This document shows positions 51,816-59,970 of a stretch of 64,000 nucleotides of DNA, piece by piece (the stretch's first letter is position 1; every line of letters begins with the position of its first letter). The stretch comes from JASJAR01 sp038530285. GTDB taxonomy: Bacteria; Pseudomonadota; Alphaproteobacteria; Rhodobacterales; Rhodobacteraceae. The translations under genes were made by a program, and so were the position numbers. Below the pieces are notes generated by a model that saw only the letters and a list, made by a program, of their open reading frames with translations, searched no databases and had not been told where the DNA came from. The DNA lies in NCBI GenBank assembly GCA_038530285.1, contig JBCBCY010000016.1, positions 1 through 64,000 on the forward strand. Direction: 5' to 3'.

Positions 51816-53135
51816 TCACATCAAGTCGAGGTATCGTCGGCGCCGATCTTCCGCACCAAGCTGCGCGAAGGCGGCCCACTCCTGCCTTTTGGTCAGAACA
51901 TAGTTGCCAATCAATTGACGCGGCAACAGGTGCGGCAGGATCTCGCTGGTTTCAAACATGTCGGTCGCGCGTGCCCAATCGGTCGGCAGGGCCGGGCTGT
52001 CGGCGTCATAGCCGTTGCCCCGGGTGGCAGGCGGCGGCGTCAACTGCCGGTCGATCCCGTCCAGCATGGCCCCCAACACCACCGCCAGCACCAGATAGGG
52101 GTTGGCATCGCCGCCCGGGACGCGGTGTTCGATGCGTCTTGCCGCAGGATCCCCGCCGGGGATGCGCAGCGCCACGGTGCGGTTGTCATAGCCCCAGGTG
52201 GCGCGCGTGGGCGCATGGCTGTTGCTGGCAAACCGGTCGTAAGAGACCCCGTGGGGGGCGAAGATCAATGTGGCCTCGGCCATGGTGTCCAGACAGCCCG
52301 CGACGGCCTGGGCGAGCGTTTGGGTGCCGCCCGGCCCGCCGTTATCGAGGATGTTGGCCCCGCCCGCGTCCAGCACCGAGGCATGAATGTGAAAGCCATT
52401 GCCCGGCTGATGCGCGTAGGGCTTGGCCATGAAGCTGGCCGCACAGCCGTGCTTGCGCGCCATGCCCTGGGTCAGAAGTTTGAACAGCCAGGCGTCATCG
52501 GCCGCCGCCATGGCGTCGCGGTGGGTCAGGTTCACCTCAAACTGGCCGGGGCCCGCTTCGGAAATCGCGGCATCGGCGCGAATGCCCATCGCGTCCGCCC
52601 CGGCGTAAAGGTCGGTGAAAAACGCATCATAAGCGTCAAGCGCGCGCAAGGAGTGGATATCCGCGCCCGCGCGCCTGATCCCTGACCGCGGTGAGGCGGG
52701 GGGGCGCAAGTCCGGCCCGCTGTCATCGATCAGATAAAACTCCAATTCGGTCGCCACGATGGGCGACCAGCCGCGCGCGGCATACCGGTCCAGCACGCGG
52801 GCCAGCGCCTGGCGCGGATCGCCGGCGTAAGGCGCGCCGTCTTCGGTAAACATCCACATCGGCACGATTGCCGTCGGCGTCTCAAGCCAGGGCGCGGGTA
52901 GGGGGCCGCGGTCGGTCCACCGCAGCACCCCATCGGCATCGCCGGTGGCAAACACCAGGGGTGAGGCTGCGATATCATTGCCCGCCACATCGACGTTCAG
53001 CACCGACAGGGGCATGCGCGCACCGTCGCGCCACACCTTGTCGGCCGCCGTCGCTTGCAGGCGTTTGCCGCGCGCCTGACCGTTCAGATCAGCCACCGCC
53101 AGCCGCAGCGCCGTGGTGCCTTCGGGCAGGCTCAT
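51816..53135 (-). CDS. Glutamine-synthetase-family gamma-glutamyl ligase 2
   Basis: A 439-aa GS-fold protein, clearly distinct from the 49725-51089 enzyme. TELEFYLIDD, SEAGPGQFEVNLTHRD, FHIHASVLDAGG and NRTVALRIPGGDPAARRIEHRVPG are the family blocks. Two paralogous ligases in one operon suggest two amines, or two steps on a diamine. It overlaps the downstream-numbered permease gene by four bases (53132-53135), so it is translationally coupled to the transporter. Confidence 0.87.
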   Translation of the reverse strand: MSLPEGTTALRLAVADLNGQARGKRLQATAADKVWRDGARMPLSVLNVDVAGNDIAASPLVFATGDADGVLRWTDRGPLPAPWLETPTAIVPMWMFTEDGAPYAGDPRQALARVLDRYAARGWSPIVATELEFYLIDDSGPDLRPPASPRSGIRRAGADIHSLRALDAYDAFFTDLYAGADAMGIRADAAISEAGPGQFEVNLTHRDAMAAADDAWLFKLLTQGMARKHGCAASFMAKPYAHQPGNGFHIHASVLDAGGANILDNGGPGGTQTLAQAVAGCLDTMAEATLIFAPHGVSYDRFASNSHAPTRATWGYDNRTVALRIPGGDPAARRIEHRVPGGDANPYLVLAVVLGAMLDGIDRQLTPPPATRGNGYDADSPALPTDWARATDMFETSEILPHLLPRQLIGNYVLTKRQEWAAFAQLGAEDRRRRYLDLM

Positions 53136-53971
53136 CGCACCAGTTGCGGGCGAAAGCGGATGCGTTTGCGGTGGGTCTGGGGCAGATGGCGGTTCAAACG
53201 CCGGTTCACCAGCCCAAAGACCCCGATCAGCAGAAGCGTCAGCGCAATGAAATAGCCCGCCACGATCGGGTAGGGCACGAAGGGATTGAACGTCTTTTCG
53301 GCAAAATAGCTGGCGTAATACAAAGCGTCGCCGCGTTGCTGCCAGGCCGGAAAGCCTGAGAAAAACACCAGCGTGGTGGCGTGGAACAGAAAAATAGCCT
53401 CGTTGGTGTAGCCCGGCCAGGCCAGCCGCAGCATGGTGGGCCAGGTGACCCGGCGGAACTTGGTCCAGCCGGTCATCCCGTAGGCATCTGCAGCCTCCAG
53501 ATCGCCCTTGGGGATGGACCGCAAAGCGCCCGAGAATATCTCGGCCGAGTAGGCGGTGGTGTTCAAAAACAACACGATCAGGGCCCCCGCCCAGGCGCGC
53601 GTCAGCCAGCCGGTGGCCGCCGTGATTTCGACAAAGCCAAGGTTGATGTCGATGCCGCCGCGCGGCAATTGCACGAAAAGCTCATAGGCAAAGAAGAACT
53701 GGATAAACAGGGGCGAGCCGCGAAAGAGGAAGATGAACCATTCGGCCGGTTGGCGCAGCCAGGCGCTGGGCGACAGACGCGCCAGAGCCACACCGGTGGC
53801 CGCAAAGAACCCCGCTGCAAGGGCCAGAACGCCGAAGTAGATATTCCACAACATGCCCGACCCGATCAGCACCACCTGCTGACACAGCGTGAAATCGGTG
53901 CGCGGCAACAGCCGCTCGCCAATGCCAATCGACCGCAACCCGTAGTCGGCGATGACCTCGGCGCAGGTCAT
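53132..53971 (-). CDS. Amino-acid-type ABC transporter permease (HisM/ArtM-like)
   Basis: A 279-aa inner-membrane permease with five to six hydrophobic helices. The EAA-loop pattern EAADAYGMTGWTKFRRVTWPTML lies near residue 165. FRGSPLFIQFFFAYEL is the HisM-type helix. ATG 53971 is preferred; the frame upstream runs through a dispersed repeat. It forms a heterodimer with the 54048-54932 permease. Confidence 0.88.
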   Translation of the reverse strand: MTCAEVIADYGLRSIGIGERLLPRTDFTLCQQVVLIGSGMLWNIYFGVLALAAGFFAATGVALARLSPSAWLRQPAEWFIFLFRGSPLFIQFFFAYELFVQLPRGGIDINLGFVEITAATGWLTRAWAGALIVLFLNTTAYSAEIFSGALRSIPKGDLEAADAYGMTGWTKFRRVTWPTMLRLAWPGYTNEAIFLFHATTLVFFSGFPAWQQRGDALYYASYFAEKTFNPFVPYPIVAGYFIALTLLLIGVFGLVNRRLNRHLPQTHRKRIRFRPQLVR

Positions 53972-53992
53972 GGGCGCACCCCTTCTGGCTTT

Positions 53993-54048
53993 CCTCTTGC
54001 CGAAAATACCTCGGGGGGCCGCCGAAGGCGGTGGGGGCAGCGCCCCCT
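53993..54048. repeat. Dispersed Rhodobacteraceae hairpin repeat, copy 4
   Basis: CCTCTTGCCGAAAATACCTC core followed by GGGGGGCCGCCGAAGGCGGTGGGGGCAGCGCCCCC. It lies within the ABC operon between the two permease genes, so it may modulate downstream expression or mRNA stability. Confidence 0.8.
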
Positions 54049-54932
54049 CATACCAGGGCCGCCTTGCGCTGGGCCTCACCTGCCGCGGTGGCCTGGCCGT
54101 GGGACAACCGCCGGGTCAGACGGCCCAGCACCATCTCGGAAATCTGCGTCAGCCCGAGATAGAACACCAGCAGAGCGAGGAAATACCAGATGCGCCAATC
54201 GGGGTGCGGGTAGTCGAACCGTGGCCCCTTGGTGCCGCCCAATTCGCGCGCCCAATAGACGATGTCTTCGACGCCCAGAAGGAACAAAAGCGGTGTGGCC
54301 TTGATCAGGATCATCCATAGGTTTGATAGGCCGGGCAGGGCAAACGTCCACATTTGCGGCACAAGAATGCGCCAGAAGGTCTGCCGCCGGGTCATCCCGT
54401 AGGCTTCCGCCGTTTCCAATTGCGCCCCCGGCACCGCGCGCATCGCGCCGATCAGCACGTTGGACGCAAAGGCGCCAAAGACGATCGCAAAGGTCAGCAC
54501 GGCCAGCATAAAGCCGTAGCCTTCGTGCACCCATTGCGGCGCCGACGACAGCGGCAGTTTCGCTTCTGCGCAGACGATGAAGTCCGCACCCTGGCGGACC
54601 GGGTCGGTCCAGTCAGGGCATTTGATGCGGTGGCGGATGTATTCAAACGCCTGATCGAGCGCGATGACGAAGAACAGGAAAAACACGATGTCGGGGACGC
54701 CGCGCACAATGGCGGTATACCCCTGGCCCAACCAGCGCAAAGGGGCGATGCGCGAGCGCGCGGCAATCGCGCCGCAGAACCCAAAGGCCAGGGCTGTGGG
54801 GGCCGTGACGGCCAGCAACAAAAGCACCGTGCCAAAGGACAGATAGGCGGTCATGTGCTTGCCGTTGGTCAGATAGCAGGCAAACCAGCGGAAGGTGTCT
54901 AGCGCGGCGGGGTCTTCGCAGAAGATGAACAC
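54048..54932 (-). CDS. Amino-acid-type ABC transporter permease (HisQ/ArtQ-like)
   Basis: A 294-aa permease with the EAA loop ETAEAYGMTRRQTFWRILVPQMW near residue 190 and several TM helices. The N-terminus (MFIFCEDPAALDTFRWFACYL) carries a short extra helix before the core, common in alphaproteobacterial HisQ proteins. ATG 54932. It lies between the binding protein gene (97 bases away, with a hairpin) and the second permease gene. Confidence 0.88.
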   Translation of the reverse strand: MFIFCEDPAALDTFRWFACYLTNGKHMTAYLSFGTVLLLLAVTAPTALAFGFCGAIAARSRIAPLRWLGQGYTAIVRGVPDIVFFLFFVIALDQAFEYIRHRIKCPDWTDPVRQGADFIVCAEAKLPLSSAPQWVHEGYGFMLAVLTFAIVFGAFASNVLIGAMRAVPGAQLETAEAYGMTRRQTFWRILVPQMWTFALPGLSNLWMILIKATPLLFLLGVEDIVYWARELGGTKGPRFDYPHPDWRIWYFLALLVFYLGLTQISEMVLGRLTRRLSHGQATAAGEAQRKAALV

Positions 54933-54982
54933 GGAGCACGGTCCCTCTCGCGCAGGGGGTTGCGTATTTTTGCCAGGATGAA

Positions 54983-55006
54983 GGGGCCGGGTGTGCGCCC
55001 GGCCCC
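54983..55006 (-). terminator. Hairpin between binding-protein and permease genes
   Basis: Perfect 9-bp stem GGGGCCGGG-TGTGCG-CCCGGCCCC. It follows the substrate-binding-protein gene without a T-run on the minus strand, so it more likely stabilises the upstream message or partly attenuates, giving more binding protein than permease. Confidence 0.6.
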
Positions 55007-55029
55007 CAAAGACATGGCGTCCGGGCGCC

Positions 55030-55749
55030 TTACCAGGTGGAGGCCACTTCCCACTTTTCGATCAACGCGTTGAGCGAGCCATCCGCCTTCATCGACGCAA
55101 TGGCCGCATCGAACTTGGCTTTCAATTCGGCATCGGATTCGCGGATGCCCATGCCGACACCGCCGCCCAGGGGCACCGGATCGCCGACGACCATGGTGCC
55201 GGGATTGGCGGTGATCATCGTGTCGATGAAGGATTTGTCGGCCAGGACCGCATCCGCCTCGCCGTTGACGACGGCCGCAATGGTTTCATCAGGGGTGGCG
55301 AATTCCACCAGCGTAGCGCCGGTTTCGGCGATGTAGCTGGCCTGGATCGTGCCGGTTTGGGCCGCGATCACGCCACCGGCCAGATCGACGTCGTCGGACA
55401 GGGCCATAAAGGACGATGGATCGGGCGGGGTGTAGGGCTGGGTGAAGTCGATGACTTCATCGCGTTCATCGGTGATCGACATGCCCGCGATGATCACGTC
55501 GTAGTTGCCGCCTGTGAGGTTGGGGATGATCGAATCCCAATCGTTGGTGACCCATTCGCAGGTGAGTTCGGCGCGCGCGCACAGCTCGTCGCCCAGATCG
55601 CGTTCGAACCCGTCGATTTCGCCGTCATCATTGATGAAGTTCCAAGGCTCATAAGCGCCTTCGGTGCCAAGACGCACGACCGAATGGCCGTCGGCCCAGG
55701 CTGCCCCGGTGAGGGCTACAAGCGCGGTTGCAAGGATCGTTGTTTTCAT
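55030..55749 (-). CDS. Periplasmic amino-acid/amine-binding protein
   Basis: A 239-aa SBP_bac_3 protein: signal peptide MKTTILATALVALTGAAWADG, then VVRLGTEGAYEPWNFINDDGEIDGFERDLGDELC, the opening of cluster 3 binding proteins, and DVIIAGMSITDERDEVIDFTQPY. It delivers a polar amino acid or amine to the HisQM-type permease. Ligand unknown; cluster context suggests a gamma-glutamylatable amine or a basic amino acid. Confidence 0.9.
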   Translation of the reverse strand: MKTTILATALVALTGAAWADGHSVVRLGTEGAYEPWNFINDDGEIDGFERDLGDELCARAELTCEWVTNDWDSIIPNLTGGNYDVIIAGMSITDERDEVIDFTQPYTPPDPSSFMALSDDVDLAGGVIAAQTGTIQASYIAETGATLVEFATPDETIAAVVNGEADAVLADKSFIDTMITANPGTMVVGDPVPLGGGVGMGIRESDAELKAKFDAAIASMKADGSLNALIEKWEVASTW

Positions 55750-55767
55750 TTTTGGTCTCCCGTTGGA

Positions 55768-56541
55768 TTAAGCCGCCGTGGCAGAGAGAAACTGCTGCAG
55801 GCGGGTGGATTTGGGGGCGTCGAACAAGGGGCCAGGCGGGCCGGCTTCTTCGACCTTGCCCTGATGAAGAAAGATCACCTGATCGGACACATCGCGCGCG
55901 AGGTTCATGTCATGGGTGACGATGATCATGGTGCGGCCTTCCTCGGCCAAGGCCTTGATCACGCGGATCACCTCTTGTTCCAACTCGGGGTCCAAGGCGG
56001 AGGTCGGTTCGTCAAACAGGATCGCGCGGGGTTCCATGGCAAGGGCGCGCGCAATGGCGGCGCGTTGTTGTTGGCCGCCCGAAAGCTGGGCGGGGTAGAC
56101 ATCGCACTTATCGCCGATCCCGACCTTGGCCAGATAGGCGCGCGATGCGGTTTCCACTTCGGCCCGGTCGCGGCCCAACACGGTGACGGGGGCTTCCATC
56201 ACGTTTTCCAGGATTGTCATATGGGCCCAGAGGTTGAACTGCTGAAACACCATCGACAGGTTGGTGCGAATGCGCGTCACCTGGGCGCGGTCGGCGGGCT
56301 GGCGGGCGGGACCGTTGCCGCGCCAGCGGATCGGTTCGCCTTCGAACTCGATATCTCCCGATTGGCTGATTTCCAAAAGGTTCGCGCAGCGCAGAAGGGT
56401 GGATTTGCCCGAGCCGGACGAGCCGATCAGCGATACTACATGGCCGCGCGGAGCGATCAGATCGACGCCTTTCAAGACGTCGAGCGACCCGTAGGATTTG
56501 TGCAATCCCCTGATTTCGATGACTGGCGCTTTGGCTGTCAC
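55768..56541 (-). CDS. ABC transporter ATPase (HisP-like)
   Basis: A 257-aa ATPase: Walker A GSSGSGKST (near residue 37), signature LSGGQQQRAAIARAL, Walker B AILFDEPTSALDPE and the switch His in IIVTHDM. It resembles HisP/GlnQ. The start is GTG 56541 (VTAKAPVIEIRGLHKSYG); no ATG fits. It is the first gene of the operon that runs to 47199 on the minus strand. Confidence 0.92.
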   Translation of the reverse strand: MTAKAPVIEIRGLHKSYGSLDVLKGVDLIAPRGHVVSLIGSSGSGKSTLLRCANLLEISQSGDIEFEGEPIRWRGNGPARQPADRAQVTRIRTNLSMVFQQFNLWAHMTILENVMEAPVTVLGRDRAEVETASRAYLAKVGIGDKCDVYPAQLSGGQQQRAAIARALAMEPRAILFDEPTSALDPELEQEVIRVIKALAEEGRTMIIVTHDMNLARDVSDQVIFLHQGKVEEAGPPGPLFDAPKSTRLQQFLSATAA

Positions 56542-56638
56542 GTTTCGGCAGACCCCTTTATCCCCAAGGTGTGAGTAAGCCGAGGATCGGGCCGCTTTGC
56601 AACGCAAAATCGCGGGTTTTGATGGGTGACGCCGCGTT

Positions 56639-57358
56639 TTAGCCCGGGAAGGCGAAGCGAGGGACGCCAAAATAGGCATCCCGAGAATGCCGAACCAATC
56701 GACCGGGGCCGAGCGCGGGTGCGATGGAGGCTGCGATCTGGTCGGGGTCAAAGCGGGCCGCTGAGATCAGGGGGGGTGCCGGGGTGGGCGCGGTGCGCGC
56801 CACGATCCGCAAGGCGGTTGCGGTGGCGGGGTCATGGCGGGTGATCAGGGCCCAGCTTGTCGCATCGATGGCGGCGATATCGGCCCGGTTTTGCGCGACG
56901 GCCCCGGCTGAGGCCCGGTGCGCGCCGGTGATCTGGAATTGGCCCGTCAGCGCCAGGTCGTGGGTGGCCGCCCAGCCTGCTAGCGCGCCCCAGCCCGACT
57001 GGCTGCTCGGTTCGTTCACCGCGACCCGTGCCGCCAGAAGGGCGCCGGGGTCGCGGGGGTCATCGGCGCGGGCGATGATGACGCTATGGTAATGCCCCGC
57101 CGGCGTGTCGGGCAGGCCGGGGTCAATGGTGCCGACAACCCGGGTCGTTTCGTGAAGGCCCAGGGCATAGGGCAGCCCGCAGGTCTGGCCCAGGATCAGA
57201 TCGGGGTCGCGCCACAGGGCGTAAAGATCATCGCCGCGCGTCAGCGCGTCGGGGGCGGCAAGACCGGCTGCGCGCAACGCGTCGCGCAGGGTGGCCCATT
57301 GCGCGTCGACGGTGGCCCGCTCTTCGGGCCAGTCATACATCGGCAGGGTCGCGATCAA
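56639..57358 (-). CDS. PhnD-like phosphonate/phosphate-binding-type protein without signal peptide
   Basis: A 239-aa protein of the PhnD/SBP-like fold: LILGQTCGLPYALGL (ligand-pocket region), VAVNEPSSQSGWGALA and IDATSWALI. It starts MIATLPMYDW with no signal peptide, so it is probably cytosolic and not part of a classical transporter. Start TTG 57358 overlaps the TerB-like stop (TTGA); ATG 57340 is an alternative. Function unknown. Confidence 0.65.
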   Translation of the reverse strand: MIATLPMYDWPEERATVDAQWATLRDALRAAGLAAPDALTRGDDLYALWRDPDLILGQTCGLPYALGLHETTRVVGTIDPGLPDTPAGHYHSVIIARADDPRDPGALLAARVAVNEPSSQSGWGALAGWAATHDLALTGQFQITGAHRASAGAVAQNRADIAAIDATSWALITRHDPATATALRIVARTAPTPAPPLISAARFDPDQIAASIAPALGPGRLVRHSRDAYFGVPRFAFPG

Positions 57359-57795
57359 AGGGTGCTTTCGACCTCTTGCCGGATCAGGGCTGAATCGCGG
57401 TCGTTGATCCCCAGCATGGGGGCGACAAGCCGCATCATCGCGTCTTCTTCGTGGTCGCGGATGCCATCGGCCAGCACCACCTTCCAAAGTGCTGCCACAA
57501 CGCCGGCGCGGTCGTCGTAATCCACCCCGCCCTTGATCGCGCGGGTGAAGCGCACGGTGTCGGGGGCTTCGGCTTCCAGGGCTTCGGCATCGCCGCGCAG
57601 GCTCTGGGCATCCGCCGGGGACAGACCGTGGCGCTGCGCCAGCACCTTGTCGATCATGGTCTGTTCATCGGCGGCATAATCGCCATCGGACTTGGCCAGC
57701 CGCACCAACAAAGCCGCAAGGGCCAGCCGCGCATCAGGTTCGGGCAAGCGTTCAGGTTCAGGCGCCGTGAGGGCGCGGATCAGGTCACCAAACAT
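57355..57795 (-). CDS. TerB-like tellurite-resistance family protein
   Basis: A 146-aa all-helical TerB-fold protein: LALAALLVRLAKSDGDYAADEQTMIDKVL and VVLADGIRDHEEDAMMRLVAPMLGI show the two acidic metal-site helices. Stand-alone TerB proteins are common and not necessarily linked to tellurite. It lies upstream of and overlaps the PhnD-like gene. Confidence 0.82.
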   Translation of the reverse strand: MFGDLIRALTAPEPERLPEPDARLALAALLVRLAKSDGDYAADEQTMIDKVLAQRHGLSPADAQSLRGDAEALEAEAPDTVRFTRAIKGGVDYDDRAGVVAALWKVVLADGIRDHEEDAMMRLVAPMLGINDRDSALIRQEVESTL

Positions 57796-57872
57796 GACCG
57801 CTACATAGGAAAGAACAAAGGCCGGCACAATGTGCCGACCCTGTCGCAAGCAAACCCGGGGCTGGGGGCGGT

Positions 57873-58058
57873 TTATTCCGCCGCCGTGACCCGCAATGCG
57901 TCCAGCCGGTCGGCGATCCCGCCGGATGCGGCGGCCCTGTCGGCGGGGGTTGCGGATTTTTCGATCTTTTCACCCATGCGGATGAAGGCATCGAGGGCGG
58001 TCATTTCCGCTTTCAGCTGTTCGCGCTTGTTGCGCGCAATATCAAGTACATCACTCAT
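57873..58058 (-). CDS. Small conserved coiled-coil protein
   Basis: A 61-aa helical protein (MSDVLDIARNKREQLKAEMTALDAFIRMGEKIEKS). AAGGAC lies eight bases before ATG. A similar short helical protein family occurs in Rhodobacterales. Function unknown. Probably in one transcript with the TerB-like gene (77 bases downstream). Confidence 0.65.
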   Translation of the reverse strand: MSDVLDIARNKREQLKAEMTALDAFIRMGEKIEKSATPADRAAASGGIADRLDALRVTAAE

Positions 58059-58587
58059 TACATTGTCCTTTAGACGTCACTTACACTTGTACGAGACGGG
58101 GTATGGCGCCCGCTCATGGCAAGAATTTGTTTACCTTGGGGCTGTTTCGCGAGGGGTCGGAAACAGAGTGTTCGCCCGTCCGAACCTGGGTCGGCGGGGC
58201 CTGCGGGGGCAGCGCCCCGGGCTCGGTGTGGGTCGCCTTTTGATCTTGGGGGCGGCGGGTGAGGGTGTTTTGGGGTGACGGTGTTTCTGGGTGAGGGTGT
58301 GAAATGTGAGGGTGTTTATGGTGACGGTTTTTAGGGTGACGGGCCCGTCAGGGCGACGGTACCGGAGCGCCTTGCCCCGGTCGCTAGAGCGGGGTTTTGC
58401 AAGTCGGCTGCCCCTCGCGCCGTGGTTGGCGGCGGTCTGCGGGGCCGGTGTGGTGTCATACAAGCGGTGGGGGGTGCCCCGCCGCAGGGAACGTTCCGGT
58501 GGGAAGATGGGCAAGAGGGGTTGAGAGGGCGTTCGGTGGTCAACCACCAACGGTTGCCACTTGATGAGTAGGATTAGATCTGCTTTG
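58059..58587. other. 529-base non-coding region with degenerate minisatellite
   Basis: There is no gene on either strand. It contains a GC-rich hairpin stretch near 58200 (GCGGGGGCAGCGCCCC) and, at 58258-58342, a degenerate tandem repeat (see separate entry). Its right end is the sharp boundary to the AT-rich orphan gene. Confidence 0.6.
58258..58342. repeat. Degenerate minisatellite, about six units of 14-17 bases
   Basis: Units follow GGTGA(G/C)GGTGTTT with variable ends, e.g. GGTGAGGGTGTTTTG, GGGTGACGGTGTTTCTG, GGTGAGGGTGTGAAAT, GTGAGGGTGTTTATG, GTGACGGTTTTTAG. Strongly G/T-biased on the plus strand. Confidence 0.75.
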
Positions 58588-59958
58588 TTATTCGTGCCCT
58601 TTTTCGACCTTTCCTGGCTTGAGGTATCTCGGACTATTTTCAGCAAAGTAAGTTTTAGCATCAGTTATCGTTTCAATTCCAACCCCTTTGTAAATGCACC
58701 AAGCCGCAAACAGTTGTGTATTTGTTTGCACAGCTTGTCCAATTCCCTGCACGTATTCAGAGCTGCCGAAAGACTCGTCGCCAGCCGTCCGTGAGGGTAA
58801 TTCGCCCTTCAACAATTGCATCCAGTCTTTGCTAGCACGATCTGCAGCTTGGTTGGGTGAAAAACGTGTACCTATGTCGAAGCAAAAACTTCGAAAGTCT
58901 GCTGAAGTCCTTTCCAGCAATGGAGCATACTTTCTAGTTAAGTGTTCGACCCGAGGCACTAAGTCAAAATCGTAAAGCGCAGATATCAGTTTAGATCGAA
59001 CTACAGCATTGCTATGTTCAGGTCCTGAGTGCATGGAGTTAAACAAGCTGGCGCACCAAAGGAGAACACAGCCGTCGGCCAATGCGCTTGCTTTCGCCAC
59101 GCCATCAGTGGGTTGGCAGAGCGCCGCCTCGGTGTGCTGATCTGGAACATATATAGCGTGCCTTGGGAGCCTTCTGCGTTCATCTTCCATCAGCTCTACT
59201 AGGAATTGAAACAGTGCGCCTCCGTTTTGCAGAATAATTTGCTCTACCCGATGAAAGCTCTTTGCCACCTCGAGCAATTCGAACTGCAATGCAATATTAC
59301 GCGTTGCGTAGGCAAGTTGAAGAGCGACTGTCATTTGCCCGAAAGGCTCGGGAAGCCGCTCAAAGCGTTCCGCCAAGCCTAACAACCTTTCAGCAAATCT
59401 GACAGTAATTAACGGGTCGTTTTTTTGAATAGGTTGGGATCGACCGGCGATACGCGGATTAAGTGAGGTAAGGAGGTTTTGAAAAACTATGAGGTGTTCT
59501 TGATCTAGATCCGCATCGAGTATTGAGTTAATTACGACCCATGCTGCATTTTTCTCATCAATGGTTTCGGCGGCCGCGTAGGTCTGGCACGCTAATACTG
59601 CTGGAAAAACTGTCACGCGGTGAGGCGACTTGTAAGCTGCATCAAGAGTTTCGCTACCGGACGGGGCAGATTGGGTTTGAATTTTCGATGCCAAGTGTTT
59701 TGAAACACTGAGCGCCTCTGATAGCTGATCGACACTGGATATAGTTTTCCAAGGGTGCGAGTATAAATAAAGAAGTTGTGCTGTGTCTGCCTTTACAAAC
59801 GAGACGAGAGCTTCACGAGTAGATCCAATGTTCAAAGGGTCTTGAAGGCTTAATTCTGGGAAGAGCCTCTTAGCATCGTCGCCGTACGGAGCAATCGCTG
59901 TTGCTGCCAAGGCCGCTGAGAATGCACGCCGCGATAGTTCAATTTTGCTTGTCGCCAA
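58588..59958 (-). CDS. AT-rich orphan protein, unknown function
   Basis: A 456-aa protein I do not recognise. The start is TTG 59958, with AGGAGG eight bases upstream overlapping the pyrG stop, so it is read from the pyrG message. The N-terminus has SRRAFSAALAATAIAPYGDDA, Tat-like or a weak anchor; the rest is helical and soluble-looking with no catalytic motif. GC is 37% in 58621-58680 and 42% in 59461-59520, against about 70% in pyrG, and codons like AGA, TTA and AAT are frequent, indicating recent transfer. The full-length frame is intact, arguing that it is under selection. Confidence 0.8.
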   Translation of the reverse strand: MATSKIELSRRAFSAALAATAIAPYGDDAKRLFPELSLQDPLNIGSTREALVSFVKADTAQLLYLYSHPWKTISSVDQLSEALSVSKHLASKIQTQSAPSGSETLDAAYKSPHRVTVFPAVLACQTYAAAETIDEKNAAWVVINSILDADLDQEHLIVFQNLLTSLNPRIAGRSQPIQKNDPLITVRFAERLLGLAERFERLPEPFGQMTVALQLAYATRNIALQFELLEVAKSFHRVEQIILQNGGALFQFLVELMEDERRRLPRHAIYVPDQHTEAALCQPTDGVAKASALADGCVLLWCASLFNSMHSGPEHSNAVVRSKLISALYDFDLVPRVEHLTRKYAPLLERTSADFRSFCFDIGTRFSPNQAADRASKDWMQLLKGELPSRTAGDESFGSSEYVQGIGQAVQTNTQLFAAWCIYKGVGIETITDAKTYFAENSPRYLKPGKVEKGHE

Positions 59959-59970
59959 AAAACGTGCCTC

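Noticed and set aside
54991..56574. 527-codon plus-strand frame
   Set aside because: Antisense to the binding protein and ATPase; Gly/His/Arg-rich shadow composition.
58131..58661. 176-codon minus-strand frame over the minisatellite
   Set aside because: It translates the tandem repeat into Thr/Leu/His-rich low complexity and overlaps the end of the AT-rich gene in another frame.
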